From Anaerolineaceae bacterium UBA700 (lineage in GTDB: Bacteria; Chloroflexota; Anaerolineae; Anaerolineales; Anaerolineaceae), in NCBI GenBank assembly GCA_002298885.1, contig DBMK01000051.1:1-24624 (forward strand): a stretch of DNA of 24,624 nucleotides, read 5' to 3'. Each line of letters starts with the position of its first letter. The stretch's first letter is position 1. Position numbers and translations under genes: made by a program. Of this stretch, positions 24,605-24,624 are shown one piece after another. The notes beneath the pieces are model-generated. The model saw only the letters and a list, made by a program, of their open reading frames with translations. It had not been told where the DNA came from and made no database searches.

Positions 24605-24624
24605 TAAATGTGCCTGATAAAAAT

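Overview
The window looks like chromosomal DNA from a GC-rich bacterium, most likely a member of the Chloroflexota (Anaerolineae-type). This is inferred from family content: a stand-alone XPB/Ssl2 helicase C-terminal-like protein, a DUF4388 protein next to a small GTPase, very long multi-GAF kinases, a TPP riboswitch in front of a ThiN-type kinase, and a tRNA-Sec gene. No rRNA or taxonomic marker is present, so the assignment is not proven. Coding density is high and no gap between genes exceeds about 300 bases.

Layout. (1) 45-2966, minus strand: glycine C-acetyltransferase (kbl) downstream of a helicase-C-like protein. (2) 3114-7243, plus strand, behind a near-consensus promoter: DUF4388 protein, MglA/Srprb-like small GTPase, alpha/beta hydrolase, V4R-like cysteine-rich protein, and a left-handed beta-helix (hexapeptide) protein. 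Spacing is tight, with one ATGA overlap. (3) 7340-16371, plus strand: a response regulator with a degenerate GGDEF-like domain, a 2312-residue histidine kinase with about ten GAF domains, a single-domain response regulator, and a second alpha/beta hydrolase that is a paralogue of the first but has Gly in place of the nucleophile Ser. (4) 16400-20053, plus strand: promoter, TPP riboswitch with terminator, thiN, a thiamine-binding lipoprotein and a fused two-domain permease. No ATPase gene is present. (5) 20055-21871: two related palindromic elements bracketing a minus-strand operon of an HhH-containing radical SAM (putative DNA repair) protein and a DUF6504-like protein. The operon promoter carries a GAAC-N4-GTTC LexA-type operator. 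(6) 21896-23231, minus strand: site-2 protease and, upstream of it, tRNA-Sec (selC). (7) 23396-24604, plus strand: an ATP-grasp D-Ala-D-Ala ligase-like protein.

How the parts fit. Blocks 2 and 3 together form a signalling island of receivers, a giant kinase, a GTPase module, a V4R ligand/zinc domain and two hydrolase-fold proteins. The two hydrolase-fold proteins, one apparently active and one apparently dead, are the most unusual aspect. Block 4 is a self-contained thiamine salvage operon under TPP control. Block 5 is a probable SOS-regulated DNA repair operon. The tRNA-Sec gene indicates that the organism makes selenoproteins, although no selA, selB or selD gene lies in the window.
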